From JANWXR01 sp964608265 (lineage in GTDB: Bacteria; Chloroflexota; Anaerolineae; Anaerolineales; UBA6663), in the NCBI GenBank assembly GCA_964608265.1, contig CAZSNP010000009.1, positions 1 to 64,000 on the forward strand: 64,000 nt of DNA. The letters are read 5' to 3'. Below the pieces are notes generated by a model. It was not told where the DNA came from. It searched no databases and saw nothing but the letters and a program-made list of their open reading frames with translations. Made by a program: the position numbers and the translations under genes. Positions 42,832-53,599 of this stretch are shown in pieces. The number at the start of each line of letters is the position of its first letter. Position 1 is the stretch's first letter.

Positions 42832-43450
42832 CGACGCCCTCCGCCTGAGCGGTGGCAAAAGCCGCCAGGGCTGCCGCGTCGGGGATCATCCAGAAATTCA
42901 CTTTCAGCTCGCGCCCATTGCGGAGGAAGGCGCCTTTCAGCAACAGCACGTAATCGCTCACGCCGCCGCTGATCGCGACGACGATGTCGCTGATGGCGCC
43001 AACCATATCGACCATCACCGCCGGCGGGCTGGGGGTGGCGCTGTGGCCGGTGCGGCGCGCGACCGAATTGAGGAAGAAGCTGCCGGTCAGGTTGCCGATT
43101 TCCTGCAGCGCCGAGCGTTCCATGCGGCCCAGCAGCGTGGTGGTGCCGGGCGGGTTTTCCAGCAGCAGGTCCACCAGTTCGAGCGCGGTGTCGTAGGCGA
43201 TGACGAGCATGATCTGCCCGGTCAGCTCGCCCTGCGATTGCAGATAGATGCCGACCGCTTCCTGCTCCGGCCCGCCCGCCAACGCCGAGACCTCGCTCAG
43301 CGGCACGAGTTGAACATCCGGCTCGGCGACGCTGATCACCTCGCCGACCATGCTCGAGAGTCCCTCGGCTGCATGCCGGATGCCGTCGTTGGCCATGATC
43401 TTCAACAACCCCTGCAGGCGTTTGTCGTAGGTGATGGTCTCGGGCAGCAT
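42821..43450 (-). CDS. cheC: CheY-P phosphatase CheC
   Basis: This 209-residue protein is of the CheC/CheX/FliY family. One phosphatase signature is clear (LQEIGNLTGSFFLNSV, with Glu and Asn, and a later Pro). The first, N-terminal, signature appears lost (DGIRHAAEGLSSM lacks the Glu-x-x-Asn pair), so the protein probably has a single active site. With plain FliN in the motor, CheC is the visible candidate for CheY-P removal. The start at 43450 is the first Met that fits the family. Confidence 0.92.
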   Translation of the reverse strand: MLPETITYDKRLQGLLKIMANDGIRHAAEGLSSMVGEVISVAEPDVQLVPLSEVSALAGGPEQEAVGIYLQSQGELTGQIMLVIAYDTALELVDLLLENPPGTTTLLGRMERSALQEIGNLTGSFFLNSVARRTGHSATPSPPAVMVDMVGAISDIVVAISGGVSDYVLLLKGAFLRNGRELKVNFWMIPDAAALAAFATAQAEGVDGQ

Positions 43451-43490
43451 GCGGTGCGGTTCTCCTGCGCGTCGGTTAGAGGGGCGCGGC

Positions 43491-45668
43491 TCAGGCCCCG
43501 GCCAGTTTGAACAATCCCGGCACATCGGCGATCAACGCCACCTGCCCGTCGCCGAGGATGGCCGCGCCCGACAGGCCCGTGCCCTCGGTATTCAGCGCGG
43601 CGATGTGCTTGAGCACGACTTCTTGTTCGCCGACGAGCTTATCCACCCGCAAGCCCATCTTCTGCTTGCCCCAGCGCACGGCCACGACGTATTCGCGCGG
43701 GGCCGCTCGCCGACGCTCGGGCTGTTCGAGTTCGAGCACCTCGGAGAGTTTGACCAGCGGCAGCACGCTGCCGCGGTGTTGCATCACCGGCCGGTTGTTC
43801 ACCGAGTGGATGTCGTCGGCGGCGACATGCAGCGCCTCCATGACGGTGGCCAGCGGCACGGCGAAGGTCGCCAAGCCCGACCGCGCCCGCTGCGACCGCA
43901 CCTGCACCAGCAACGCCGGCAGAATCGCCAGGGTGAGCGGCAACGAGATGGTGAAGACCGAGCCTTTGCCCGGTTGTGTTTCGACCGAAACGTTGCCGTT
44001 GAGCTTCTCAATGTTCGCGCGGACGATATCCATGCCCACGCCGCGACCCGAGAGGTCGCTGACGGCGCTGGCCGTCGTCAGCCCGGGCAGGAAGATCAAC
44101 CCCACCTTTTGCTGCGGCGACAGGCTCGCCGCCTCGGCCTCGCTCAGCAGGCCCTTGCGTACCGCCATCGCCGCGACCTTGTCGCCGTTGATGCCTTTGC
44201 CATCGTCTGCCACGGTGATGATGACGCGACCTTCCTCCTGCTGCGCGGCCAGGATGACGTTGCCGGCGGCCGGTTTGCCGGCGGCATGCCGCTCCGCCGG
44301 CGTCTCGAGGCCGTGATCGACCGAATTGCGCACCATGTGAAGGAGGGGATCACCGATGGCCTCGATGACGGTGCGATCCAGTTCGGTGTCCTCGCCGCGT
44401 ATCACCAGCTCCACCTGCTTGCCCGTCTGGCGCGCCAGGTCGCGGATGAGGCGGGGAAACCTGCTGAACACGGTGGCGATCGGCAGCATGCGGACGCGCA
44501 TGACTTCTTCCTGTAATTGATCCGTCAGGCGGCCCACGTTGTGCGCGGCCTCGCCGAGCGCCTCGACGCGCGGATCGCTGCGCCACTGTTGCTCGAATTC
44601 ATGGTGCAATTGATAGAGGCGATTGCGCCCGGTGATCAATTCGCCGACCAGATTCATCAGACGATCAAGCCGCTCGACGCTGATGCGGACGGTCTGCTCG
44701 ACGACCTTCGAACGGGCCTTCTCCTTCTCGGCCGTCGCCTGCGCCACCTGTAGCGCCGACTTGAGCTGCGTCATCTGCGCGGCGATGGCGCGGTCGAGCG
44801 TGTCTTGCTCGATGGCCCCTTGCTTTACCAGCGTCTGGCCGAGCAGCGCCGGGGGGAAGTGCAAATCGGCAACCTGTTCGCGGATGGCTTCGTCGAGTTG
44901 CGCCTGGGTGATGAAGCCGGCGCTGACGAGGAACTCGCCGAGGCGCGAGGTCTCGGGGTTGGCCGGTTTGGGCGCCCCCGGCGCGCTCGTCACGCCGCCG
45001 ATCGCGATCTGCTGCACATCGGGGATCTCGGCGATGACTTTGCGAATGGCCTCGGCGGTCTGCGTCGTCGCCAGTTGCGCCGATACGGCCGACACTTCCA
45101 CCATGCTTTCTATGACGGCCGGGCTTGGGTCGAGGTGTTTGATCTCGCCCAAACCCCGCAGGGCATTTATCACTTGAAACGCGCGCGCCGCCGAGGCGAA
45201 GGCATGGGGGGCAAAATCCACCCGCACGGCCACGATGCCGTCGCTCGCCGCAGGCGCGGCCTGAGCGACCGGATGACCGCCGGCGAACGCCGACAGGCGC
45301 GCGATGATGGGCGCCGCGTCGACGGCGCTCAATTGATCCTCGACCACCTCGTTGAGCAGGACGCGCAGGATATCGAGCGAGACGAGCAAGGTGTCGACCA
45401 GCTCGGCGCTGACCTTGAGCGTGCCTTTGCGCAGCCCGTCCATCGTCGTCTCCATCGCATGCGTCAACTGCGTCATGCGATGATGGCCGATGGCGCCGGC
45501 CGCGCCCTTAAGCGTGTGCGCCGCTCGAAAGATGGCCTGCAGCAGGTTGGCATCCTCGCCGTCTTTTTCCAGCCGCACCAAGCCTCCGTCCAGCGTTTGC
45601 AGGTGCTCGTTGGCCTCCGCCAGGAATATCTTCGATTCATCTTCGGCGAGGTTGAAGAGCGTGTCCAT
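43491..45668 (-). CDS. cheA: chemotaxis kinase CheA with MshEN-like insertion
   Basis: This 725-residue CheA has an Hpt domain with H51 (HTLKGAAGAIG), a middle region (about 130-230), the dimerisation helices (325-385), the ATPase domain (PLLHMVRNSVDHG, DDGKGI, GRGVGMDIVR) and a CheW-like C-terminus (580-725). Between the middle region and dimerisation helices lie two 24-residue repeats (242-265 and 275-298), each fitting LGxxLVxxGxIxxxxLxxAIxxQ. That is the c-di-GMP-binding MshEN/GspE-N motif (family knowledge); binding here is inference. The ATG at 45668 has AGGA 11 nt upstream. The -10 element is only 8 bp away, so the leader should be very short. Confidence 0.95.
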   Translation of the reverse strand: MDTLFNLAEDESKIFLAEANEHLQTLDGGLVRLEKDGEDANLLQAIFRAAHTLKGAAGAIGHHRMTQLTHAMETTMDGLRKGTLKVSAELVDTLLVSLDILRVLLNEVVEDQLSAVDAAPIIARLSAFAGGHPVAQAAPAASDGIVAVRVDFAPHAFASAARAFQVINALRGLGEIKHLDPSPAVIESMVEVSAVSAQLATTQTAEAIRKVIAEIPDVQQIAIGGVTSAPGAPKPANPETSRLGEFLVSAGFITQAQLDEAIREQVADLHFPPALLGQTLVKQGAIEQDTLDRAIAAQMTQLKSALQVAQATAEKEKARSKVVEQTVRISVERLDRLMNLVGELITGRNRLYQLHHEFEQQWRSDPRVEALGEAAHNVGRLTDQLQEEVMRVRMLPIATVFSRFPRLIRDLARQTGKQVELVIRGEDTELDRTVIEAIGDPLLHMVRNSVDHGLETPAERHAAGKPAAGNVILAAQQEEGRVIITVADDGKGINGDKVAAMAVRKGLLSEAEAASLSPQQKVGLIFLPGLTTASAVSDLSGRGVGMDIVRANIEKLNGNVSVETQPGKGSVFTISLPLTLAILPALLVQVRSQRARSGLATFAVPLATVMEALHVAADDIHSVNNRPVMQHRGSVLPLVKLSEVLELEQPERRRAAPREYVVAVRWGKQKMGLRVDKLVGEQEVVLKHIAALNTEGTGLSGAAILGDGQVALIADVPGLFKLAGA

Positions 45669-45676
45669 CGGCGTGC

Positions 45677-45742
45677 ATCCTAGCATTCCGGTGTGGGGCC
45701 GACTGTAAAGTCGCAATAAACGGCTGCGAAAGTTCGCATAAA
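45677..45742 (-). promoter_or_regulatory. repeated-box promoter for cheA operon
   Basis: Plus-strand boxes TAAA (45706), TAAA (45717), GAAA (45728) and TAAA (45739) are exactly 11 bp apart. The coding-strand proximal box TTTACA (45704-45709) is followed after 21 bp by TAGGAT (45677-45682). Transcription should begin 2-3 nt before the cheA ATG. Confidence 0.75.
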
Positions 45743-45751
45743 AATACGCGG

Positions 45752-45982
45752 CTATTCGGGCATCAACTCGGCCTCGGGCAGTCGCAACAAAATCCGGTGC
45801 TGGCGCGCAAACGCTTCGAGGTCGCCGAAGCGGATGCGGATGTTGAGGCCGAGTTCGGTGTTGTACGCCGGCAACCCCTTGGTGCGGATCCAGCGGCGGA
45901 TGGTTTCGGCGGACACCCCGCAGTATTGGGCGGCCTCGCTGGTGGAAAGGATGGCGTCGGGGAGGAGGGGCAACGGTGGCAT
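45752..45982 (-). CDS. small excisionase/MerR-type HTH protein
   Basis: This 76-residue protein has a winged-helix-turn-helix of the excisionase/MerR type: LSTSEAAQYCGVSAETIRRWIRTKGLPAY, followed by a wing (LGLNIRIRFGDLEAFARQ). Such proteins bind DNA as small regulators or recombination factors. It lies just upstream of the cheA promoter and 8 bp after a receiver gene, in the operon starting with the Ser/Thr kinase. No phage or integrase genes are nearby, so a regulatory role in this signalling operon is more likely than excision. Confidence 0.8.
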   Translation of the reverse strand: MPPLPLLPDAILSTSEAAQYCGVSAETIRRWIRTKGLPAYNTELGLNIRIRFGDLEAFARQHRILLRLPEAELMPE

Positions 45983-45990
45983 GGGGGCTC

Positions 45991-46377
45991 CTACACTGTG
46001 CGGGCCGGGGCGGGAGAGCGCAACACATGTTCCACCAGCCGCAGCAGTTGCAGCGGGCTGAACGGTTTGGTGAGGTAGGCGTCGGCGCGGGCGGCCAGGC
46101 CGCGCTCGCGATCGATTTGCTGGCTGCGGGCGGTGAGCATGATGACGGGGATGCCGCTGGTCGCGGGATCGTCCTTCAGCGCCGTGCACACCTCCAGCCC
46201 GGTCAGGCCCGGCATGGCCACATCCAACACAATCAGGTCGGGCCGGTCGCGGCGCGCCAGGCTCAGGGCCTGGATGCCGTCCTGCGCCTCGATCAACACA
46301 ATCTCATCGTCCGTCAGCGTGGTGGTGACGAGCAAACGGAGCGAGGTGTCGTCATCGGCGATCAGTATGCGGTGCAT
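45991..46377 (-). CDS. single-domain response regulator
   Basis: This is a 128-residue receiver: ILIADDDTSLR, phospho-acceptor Asp in LIVLDVAMPGLTG, LTARSQ and TKPFSPLQLL. It overlaps the end of the hybrid kinase by 16 bp, which indicates coupling to that kinase. It is followed by the small HTH gene, so the receiver and the HTH protein may act together as a split response regulator; this is inference. Confidence 0.9.
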   Translation of the reverse strand: MHRILIADDDTSLRLLVTTTLTDDEIVLIEAQDGIQALSLARRDRPDLIVLDVAMPGLTGLEVCTALKDDPATSGIPVIMLTARSQQIDRERGLAARADAYLTKPFSPLQLLRLVEHVLRSPAPARTV

Positions 46378-48917
46378 CTTTCGGACTCCTTTCCTGCTCC
46401 CTGGTGGTCGGCCCGCCTCAGGCGCGTTAGCCCGGAGTCTTCCGTTTCCGAGATGCGGCGCTGAGGGGAGTGAGGTGGGTGGATGGCCCGCTCGATAGCG
46501 GTGCGCAACCGGATGGCGGTGTGCTCGGACTTCGGCAACACGGTGGCGCCGAGTTGTTGCAGGCGTTCGGTATCCTCGGGGCGCAGCGTCCTGGCCGTCA
46601 TCACCACGGCCGGCACCCGCCCGCCGACCGGCAGCGCGCGCACGCGTTCGAGCAACGCGAACCCGTCCATATCCGGCAGCAGCAAGTCAACGATCAGGGC
46701 ATCCGGTTGGTGCGTGGCCAGATATTCGAGGGCGGTCGGCGCATCGCCGACGGCGCGCACGCGGTACCCGGCCCTGCTCAACACGGCGTGGACGAGTTTG
46801 GTGATGATGGGCTCATCCTCGACCACCAGCACCTCGCGGCCCAACCGCGGTTGCAGATGGCCAAGCAGTTCGCGCGGGTCAAAGGGTTTGACGAGGACCT
46901 CGGTCGCGCCGGCCGCCAGCCCGCGCGTGTGCGCCTCCATCACCGTCGTCACGATCACCGGCAGTTGCGAGGGCGAGTGACGTTGCCGGATGGCATCGAG
47001 CAACTCCCAGCCGATGTGCGCCTCGGGCAAACACACATCCATGATCACGCCGACCGGAAGTCGTTGTTGCAGCAAACGCAGGGCCGCGGCCGGTTCGCTC
47101 ACCGCGACCACGTTCAGCCCGGTGGGCTGGAGGTGTTCCTGAATCAGCGTGACCTGCCCGGCGTCATCTTCAACGAGGAGGACGTAGGGTGTGTCGGGGA
47201 GGCCGGGCAGATCGAGCGCCTCGGTTGCGGTGGCGGCGCGGCGGGCTAACGGCAGCGTAAACGCAAAGGTGCTGCCGCAGCCCGGGCCGTCGCTTTCGGC
47301 CCACACGCGGCCCCCGTGCGCGGCGACGATTTCCTTGACGATGGCCAGCCCGAGGCCGGTGCCGCCGATCTCGCGCCGGTCGGATGAATCGACGCGATAG
47401 AAGCGCTGGAACAATTGCGGGATGACGTCCGCCGGCAGGCCGAGGCCCTGATCGCTGACCGCGATCTGCACCGCGGCCTCGGTCGCGCTGACGCGCACGC
47501 TGACCGCGCCGCCCTGCGGCGAGTATTTGAGCGCGTTGCCGATGAGGTTGCGCAGGGCTGCGCCCAGGCGGTTGGCATCGGCGCGCACGGTGGGCAATGC
47601 CTCGGGCAGGTGCACGTCCAGTGTGTGCGCGTTTTGATTGAGGGCGAAGCCGGCGACGGCGCTCTGCACCACCTCGGGCAGTGAGACCTCGCTGAAGGTC
47701 ATCTCGCCCCGGCCGTTTTCGAGGCGGCGCAGGTCGAGGAAGTCGTTGATCAGGCCGGTGAGCCGTTCAGCTTCTTTGTGGATGGTCTCGACCAGCACGC
47801 GCCGGCGGTCCTCCGGGAATTCGCGGCTGAGGAGCAACTCGGCGAAACCCAGCACGCTGGCCAGCGGCGTGCGCAACTCGTGCGACACGACGTTGACGAG
47901 TTCATCCTTCATGCGATCCATCTCGCGTTCGCGGGTGATGTCCTGCAGGATGAGGCCATAGTGGAACAGCTCCCCCGAGCCATCGCGCACCGGGAAGAGC
48001 TGCAGACGCAGGTCCTGCGGGCGCGGCGTCGACTCCGCATCGGCGGGCGGCAGCACGCGGCTGACGGTGAAGGCCGGGTATGTCTCTACCTCTTGCAGCG
48101 CGAAGGCAAAATCCTGCACGATGCGCTCCGGGGTTTGCAGGGCCAGTTCGGGATCGTGCCACAGCTCGGCCACCGACAGCCCAGCCAACATCTCCAAAGG
48201 CAGCCCGAGCAGGCTTTGCGCCCGCAGGTTGGCGAAGATGATGGTGCTCTGCAAATCCAGCAGGATCAGCCCCTCGCCCAGGCTTTGCACGATGCTTTCA
48301 AACCGCGTCTTTTCGCTTTCGAGCGCGGCCGTGTGCGCCATCACCCGCTCCTCGAGCGATTGGGTGTAGCGCGGCATGACTTCGTACAGGCGCGCCTTTT
48401 CGACGGCGAGGGTGAGCGTGGTGGCGACGAGGTTGAGGAAGCCGAGGGCGGCGCTGTCGAAGGCGTCGGCCTTGGCGTGGCCGACCGCAAGCACCGCGCC
48501 GACACGGCCCTGACACAGCAACGGCAGCACGGCATACGAGTCCGGCAGAGCGACACCGGGCGCCAGCGTGGCGATATCGCCCGTCGGCAGCCACTCCTCG
48601 GCGAGCAACGGTTGCCGCAGCCGCACGGCCTGCGCCATCAGGGCCTGGTCGTGATAGAGGTCGGTGGTCGCCGGCTCGCCGGGCAGCAAATAACGCAATT
48701 GACCGGCAACGTCATCCACGATGGCGAGCACCAAATGGCTGACGCCGAGGGTGAGTTGCAGGTGACGGCGCACCTCGTGCAACAGATCGGGCAGGGTGGG
48801 CGCTTCGATGGCAGCGGCGTTGATGCCGAGCAGCGCCTGCGAGAAACGGAGCCAGTCGGCCTCCGGGCGGGGCAGGGCAAATCGGTTGGTCAGGGCCGGC
48901 GCAGGTTGAGCGATCAC
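46362..48917 (-). CDS. hybrid histidine kinase with two receivers
   Basis: This 851-residue kinase has a GAF domain (about 30-190), a coiled linker, a PAS domain (about 225-350), HisKA (SHELRTPLASVLGF), a complete catalytic domain (LRNLIGNALKYS, DQGLGLP, GGTGLGLAI) and two C-terminal receivers (about 590-700, with LLVEDD and VIMDVCLP; about 705-820, with VVEDEP and IVDLLLPDMDG). I set the start at the GTG at 48917: it has a GGAGA 6 nt upstream and lies 13 bp after the Ser/Thr kinase stop. The frame upstream of it has no homology. It is probably cytoplasmic. Confidence 0.9.
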   Translation of the reverse strand: MIAQPAPALTNRFALPRPEADWLRFSQALLGINAAAIEAPTLPDLLHEVRRHLQLTLGVSHLVLAIVDDVAGQLRYLLPGEPATTDLYHDQALMAQAVRLRQPLLAEEWLPTGDIATLAPGVALPDSYAVLPLLCQGRVGAVLAVGHAKADAFDSAALGFLNLVATTLTLAVEKARLYEVMPRYTQSLEERVMAHTAALESEKTRFESIVQSLGEGLILLDLQSTIIFANLRAQSLLGLPLEMLAGLSVAELWHDPELALQTPERIVQDFAFALQEVETYPAFTVSRVLPPADAESTPRPQDLRLQLFPVRDGSGELFHYGLILQDITREREMDRMKDELVNVVSHELRTPLASVLGFAELLLSREFPEDRRRVLVETIHKEAERLTGLINDFLDLRRLENGRGEMTFSEVSLPEVVQSAVAGFALNQNAHTLDVHLPEALPTVRADANRLGAALRNLIGNALKYSPQGGAVSVRVSATEAAVQIAVSDQGLGLPADVIPQLFQRFYRVDSSDRREIGGTGLGLAIVKEIVAAHGGRVWAESDGPGCGSTFAFTLPLARRAATATEALDLPGLPDTPYVLLVEDDAGQVTLIQEHLQPTGLNVVAVSEPAAALRLLQQRLPVGVIMDVCLPEAHIGWELLDAIRQRHSPSQLPVIVTTVMEAHTRGLAAGATEVLVKPFDPRELLGHLQPRLGREVLVVEDEPIITKLVHAVLSRAGYRVRAVGDAPTALEYLATHQPDALIVDLLLPDMDGFALLERVRALPVGGRVPAVVMTARTLRPEDTERLQQLGATVLPKSEHTAIRLRTAIERAIHPPHSPQRRISETEDSGLTRLRRADHQGAGKESERCTAY

Positions 48918-48930
48918 AACGCGTCTCCGA

Positions 48931-50283
48931 TCAGCGAGTGGCGAGGTAGCGCCCGTCCATCCAGCCGGTGCCATCCCACTCATCGGTGGCGTAATCGGGG
49001 AAGGCCACGCGATAGAACCAGTTGCCGTCGCAGGTGCGCCGTTCAAGCACGCGGCCCACATCGCCCTCGTACGCCACCCCGAGCACGCCGTTCCAGAAGA
49101 TGCTCGGGCAGCCGCGCAACATGCTGGCCCCGGCGTTATCGCTGTCAATGATCACTTGTACGAACTGGCCGCTGCTGAAGCGGGGCAAGCCTTTGGGGCC
49201 GACGACCTCGGCGGCCTCCTGGGCCAACGCCCAGGCCGCCAGCCCGCCGATGATGGCCAGCCCGGCCACGCCCGCCGCCACGGCCGCCCAGATCGCGCGC
49301 CAGTTGGTCGGGCGGCGCGGCGGCTCGTCAACGACAACGGCAGGCTTGCCGGTGACGACCTCAGCCTGCTCGGGCCAGCCGGAGACGGAGTTGGCATACG
49401 TCGGGGCGCTGGCGGTGACCGGTGTGCCCTCGTCTTTGGCGGCGACGGCGGCCCGCTCGACGGCGGCCCGCAGCGCGCGTGACAGCGCGAGCGGGGAGGG
49501 GAAACGTTCGCCCGCATCCTTGGCCAGCGCCCGCATCAGCACCGCCTCCACCCCGGCGGGCAACTGCAGGCCGAGCTGGCGCGGTGACGGAGGCGGCTCG
49601 GACTGGTGCTTCATCACCACCGCGACCTTGTTGCCCTGAAACGGCGTCTGCCCAGTGAGCAATTCGTACAGGATGACGCCGAGCGCGTACACATCACTGA
49701 GCTTGTCGGCGGGCTTGCCCCTGGCCTGCTCGGGCGCGAGGTATTCCGGGGTGCCGGGTATCTGGTGGGCGTTATGCGTGGCGGGGCGGTCAACGAGACG
49801 CAGCAGGGCGAAATCCAAAATGACCGGCTCACCGGCCTGGTTGAACATGATGTTGCCTGGCTTAAGGTCACCGTGCACGACCTCGTGGGCGTGCGCGAAA
49901 TCCACCGCCTCGCACAGCAGCTCCATCCATTTGATAACGTCTTGCAGCGGGAAGCGGCGGCGCTCGAGTTGAGCCGAGGCCAGCCTGTCCTCCAGCGTTT
50001 CACTGCTCAGAAATTCGGTGGCGAGGTAGGCCTGACCGTTTTCGAGCACCGCATCGGTCACCGGAACAATGCCGCGATGGCTGAGTGTTTTGAGCGACCG
50101 GGAGATGGCGGCGAAGCGCTCGGCGAAGCCGGGCTGGGCGACGAGGTGGGGATGAAAGACCTTGACGGCCACGGTCGCGCCGGTGCGGATGTGGCGCGCG
50201 GTGTGCACTTCGGCCAGGGCGCCCTGGCCGATCAATGCGTCCAGCCGGTACCGACCGAACCGTTGAATGGTTGCCGTCGCCAT
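48931..50283 (-). CDS. membrane Ser/Thr protein kinase (PknB-like)
   Basis: This 450-residue protein has a Hanks-type kinase domain (about 8-270), a linker, one membrane helix (about 329-355) and an exported C-terminal domain with conserved Trp/Cys and a SH3-like look. The nucleotide loop (IGQGALAEV), Lys (VAVKVF) and APE (LAPEQ) are present. The catalytic loop reads HGDLKPGN, with Gly in place of the usual Arg, and the DFG motif reads DFA. The catalytic and metal-binding Asp residues remain, so activity is possible but may be altered. It heads the kinase-receiver-HTH operon next to cheA. Confidence 0.88.
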   Translation of the reverse strand: MATATIQRFGRYRLDALIGQGALAEVHTARHIRTGATVAVKVFHPHLVAQPGFAERFAAISRSLKTLSHRGIVPVTDAVLENGQAYLATEFLSSETLEDRLASAQLERRRFPLQDVIKWMELLCEAVDFAHAHEVVHGDLKPGNIMFNQAGEPVILDFALLRLVDRPATHNAHQIPGTPEYLAPEQARGKPADKLSDVYALGVILYELLTGQTPFQGNKVAVVMKHQSEPPPSPRQLGLQLPAGVEAVLMRALAKDAGERFPSPLALSRALRAAVERAAVAAKDEGTPVTASAPTYANSVSGWPEQAEVVTGKPAVVVDEPPRRPTNWRAIWAAVAAGVAGLAIIGGLAAWALAQEAAEVVGPKGLPRFSSGQFVQVIIDSDNAGASMLRGCPSIFWNGVLGVAYEGDVGRVLERRTCDGNWFYRVAFPDYATDEWDGTGWMDGRYLATR

Positions 50284-50497
50284 ACGCGTCTCCTTTCGCC
50301 GAATTCAGGCGGGCGGCGCGCCACACCGGGCGCGCGGCTGACACCCGCCACACATCGGTTATCGGCCACACCTGAAATTGCGACAGCGACGGGGGATGAA
50401 TTTAGAGGGCGTTTATGGATGCGCGCCGCGGATCGCTGCACACACAACCCGTATGTCAACTCTGTTGTGAGAATCTTCGGCGGCCCGCATCCGTTGG

Positions 50498-50506
50498 TGG
50501 TACAAT
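50498..50506 (+). promoter_or_regulatory. extended -10 upstream of hsp20
   Basis: TGGTACAAT has the form of an extended -10 box (TG-N-TACAAT), 41 bp upstream of the hsp20 ATG. No good -35 lies 17 bp upstream. Apart from this, the 264-bp divergent space between the Ser/Thr kinase gene and hsp20 shows no recognised operator. Confidence 0.35.
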
Positions 50507-50547
50507 GCACGCGTGATTATGCAAATGATGGAGCGGAGGCGCGACAT

Positions 50548-50973
50548 ATGACTGCTCATCGGCCTCGGAAACAGGGGCACGCGGATGAGGCGTTAATCGA
50601 TGTGTTGTTCGGCGGCGCCTATTCCACCGGCACCGGCTGGTTGACCAGTCGCCGCGCGCACGGCTGGCGCCCCCCGACCGATGTTTATGAAACCGAAGAG
50701 ACGATTGTCGTCCGCGTCGAAATCGCCGGAATGCGGCGCGATGACTTCTATATTTCTTTACAGGATCGCCATCTCAGCATCGCCGGGCATCGCGCGCACG
50801 AGCACGGGGGCACCCACGTTCATCATCAGCTGGAGGTGAACTACGGCGACTTCCGCACCGAGGTGGATTTGCCGATGGCGGTGGTCGCCGATGGCGTCGA
50901 AGCCGTGTACGAAGAGGGATTCCTGCGGGTGACGTTGCCCAAACTCCTGCCCCGCAACGTCACCATTCGATAG
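50548..50973 (+). CDS. Hsp20/alpha-crystallin small heat-shock protein
   Basis: This 141-residue small chaperone has PPTDVYETEETIVVRVEIAGMRRDDFYIS at the start of the alpha-crystallin domain (about 40-135) and the end motif EGFLRVTLPK followed by RNVTIR. Hsp20 holds unfolding proteins in a refoldable state. The ATG at 50548 has GGAGG upstream with 8 nt spacing; an earlier ATG (50526) would add 7 residues. It lies 26 bp before lon, so the two protein-quality genes are probably co-transcribed. Confidence 0.92.
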   Translation: MTAHRPRKQGHADEALIDVLFGGAYSTGTGWLTSRRAHGWRPPTDVYETEETIVVRVEIAGMRRDDFYISLQDRHLSIAGHRAHEHGGTHVHHQLEVNYGDFRTEVDLPMAVVADGVEAVYEEGFLRVTLPKLLPRNVTIR

Positions 50974-50999
50974 TCATTGCCTCAGAAGCGTTATTTTTC

Positions 51000-53597
<2,598 letters not shown>

Positions 53598-53599
53598 CT

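Noticed and set aside
5831..45742. Box promoters as sigma28 or sigma54 flagellar promoters
   Set aside because: No TAAA-N15-GCCGATAA or GG-N10-GC pattern; the repeated 11-bp spacing and common -10 fit an activator-dependent sigma70-type promoter better.
49606..50973. 455-codon plus-strand frame running into hsp20
   Set aside because: Only the last 141 codons have homology (Hsp20); the rest is antisense to the Ser/Thr kinase. The start was moved to 50548.
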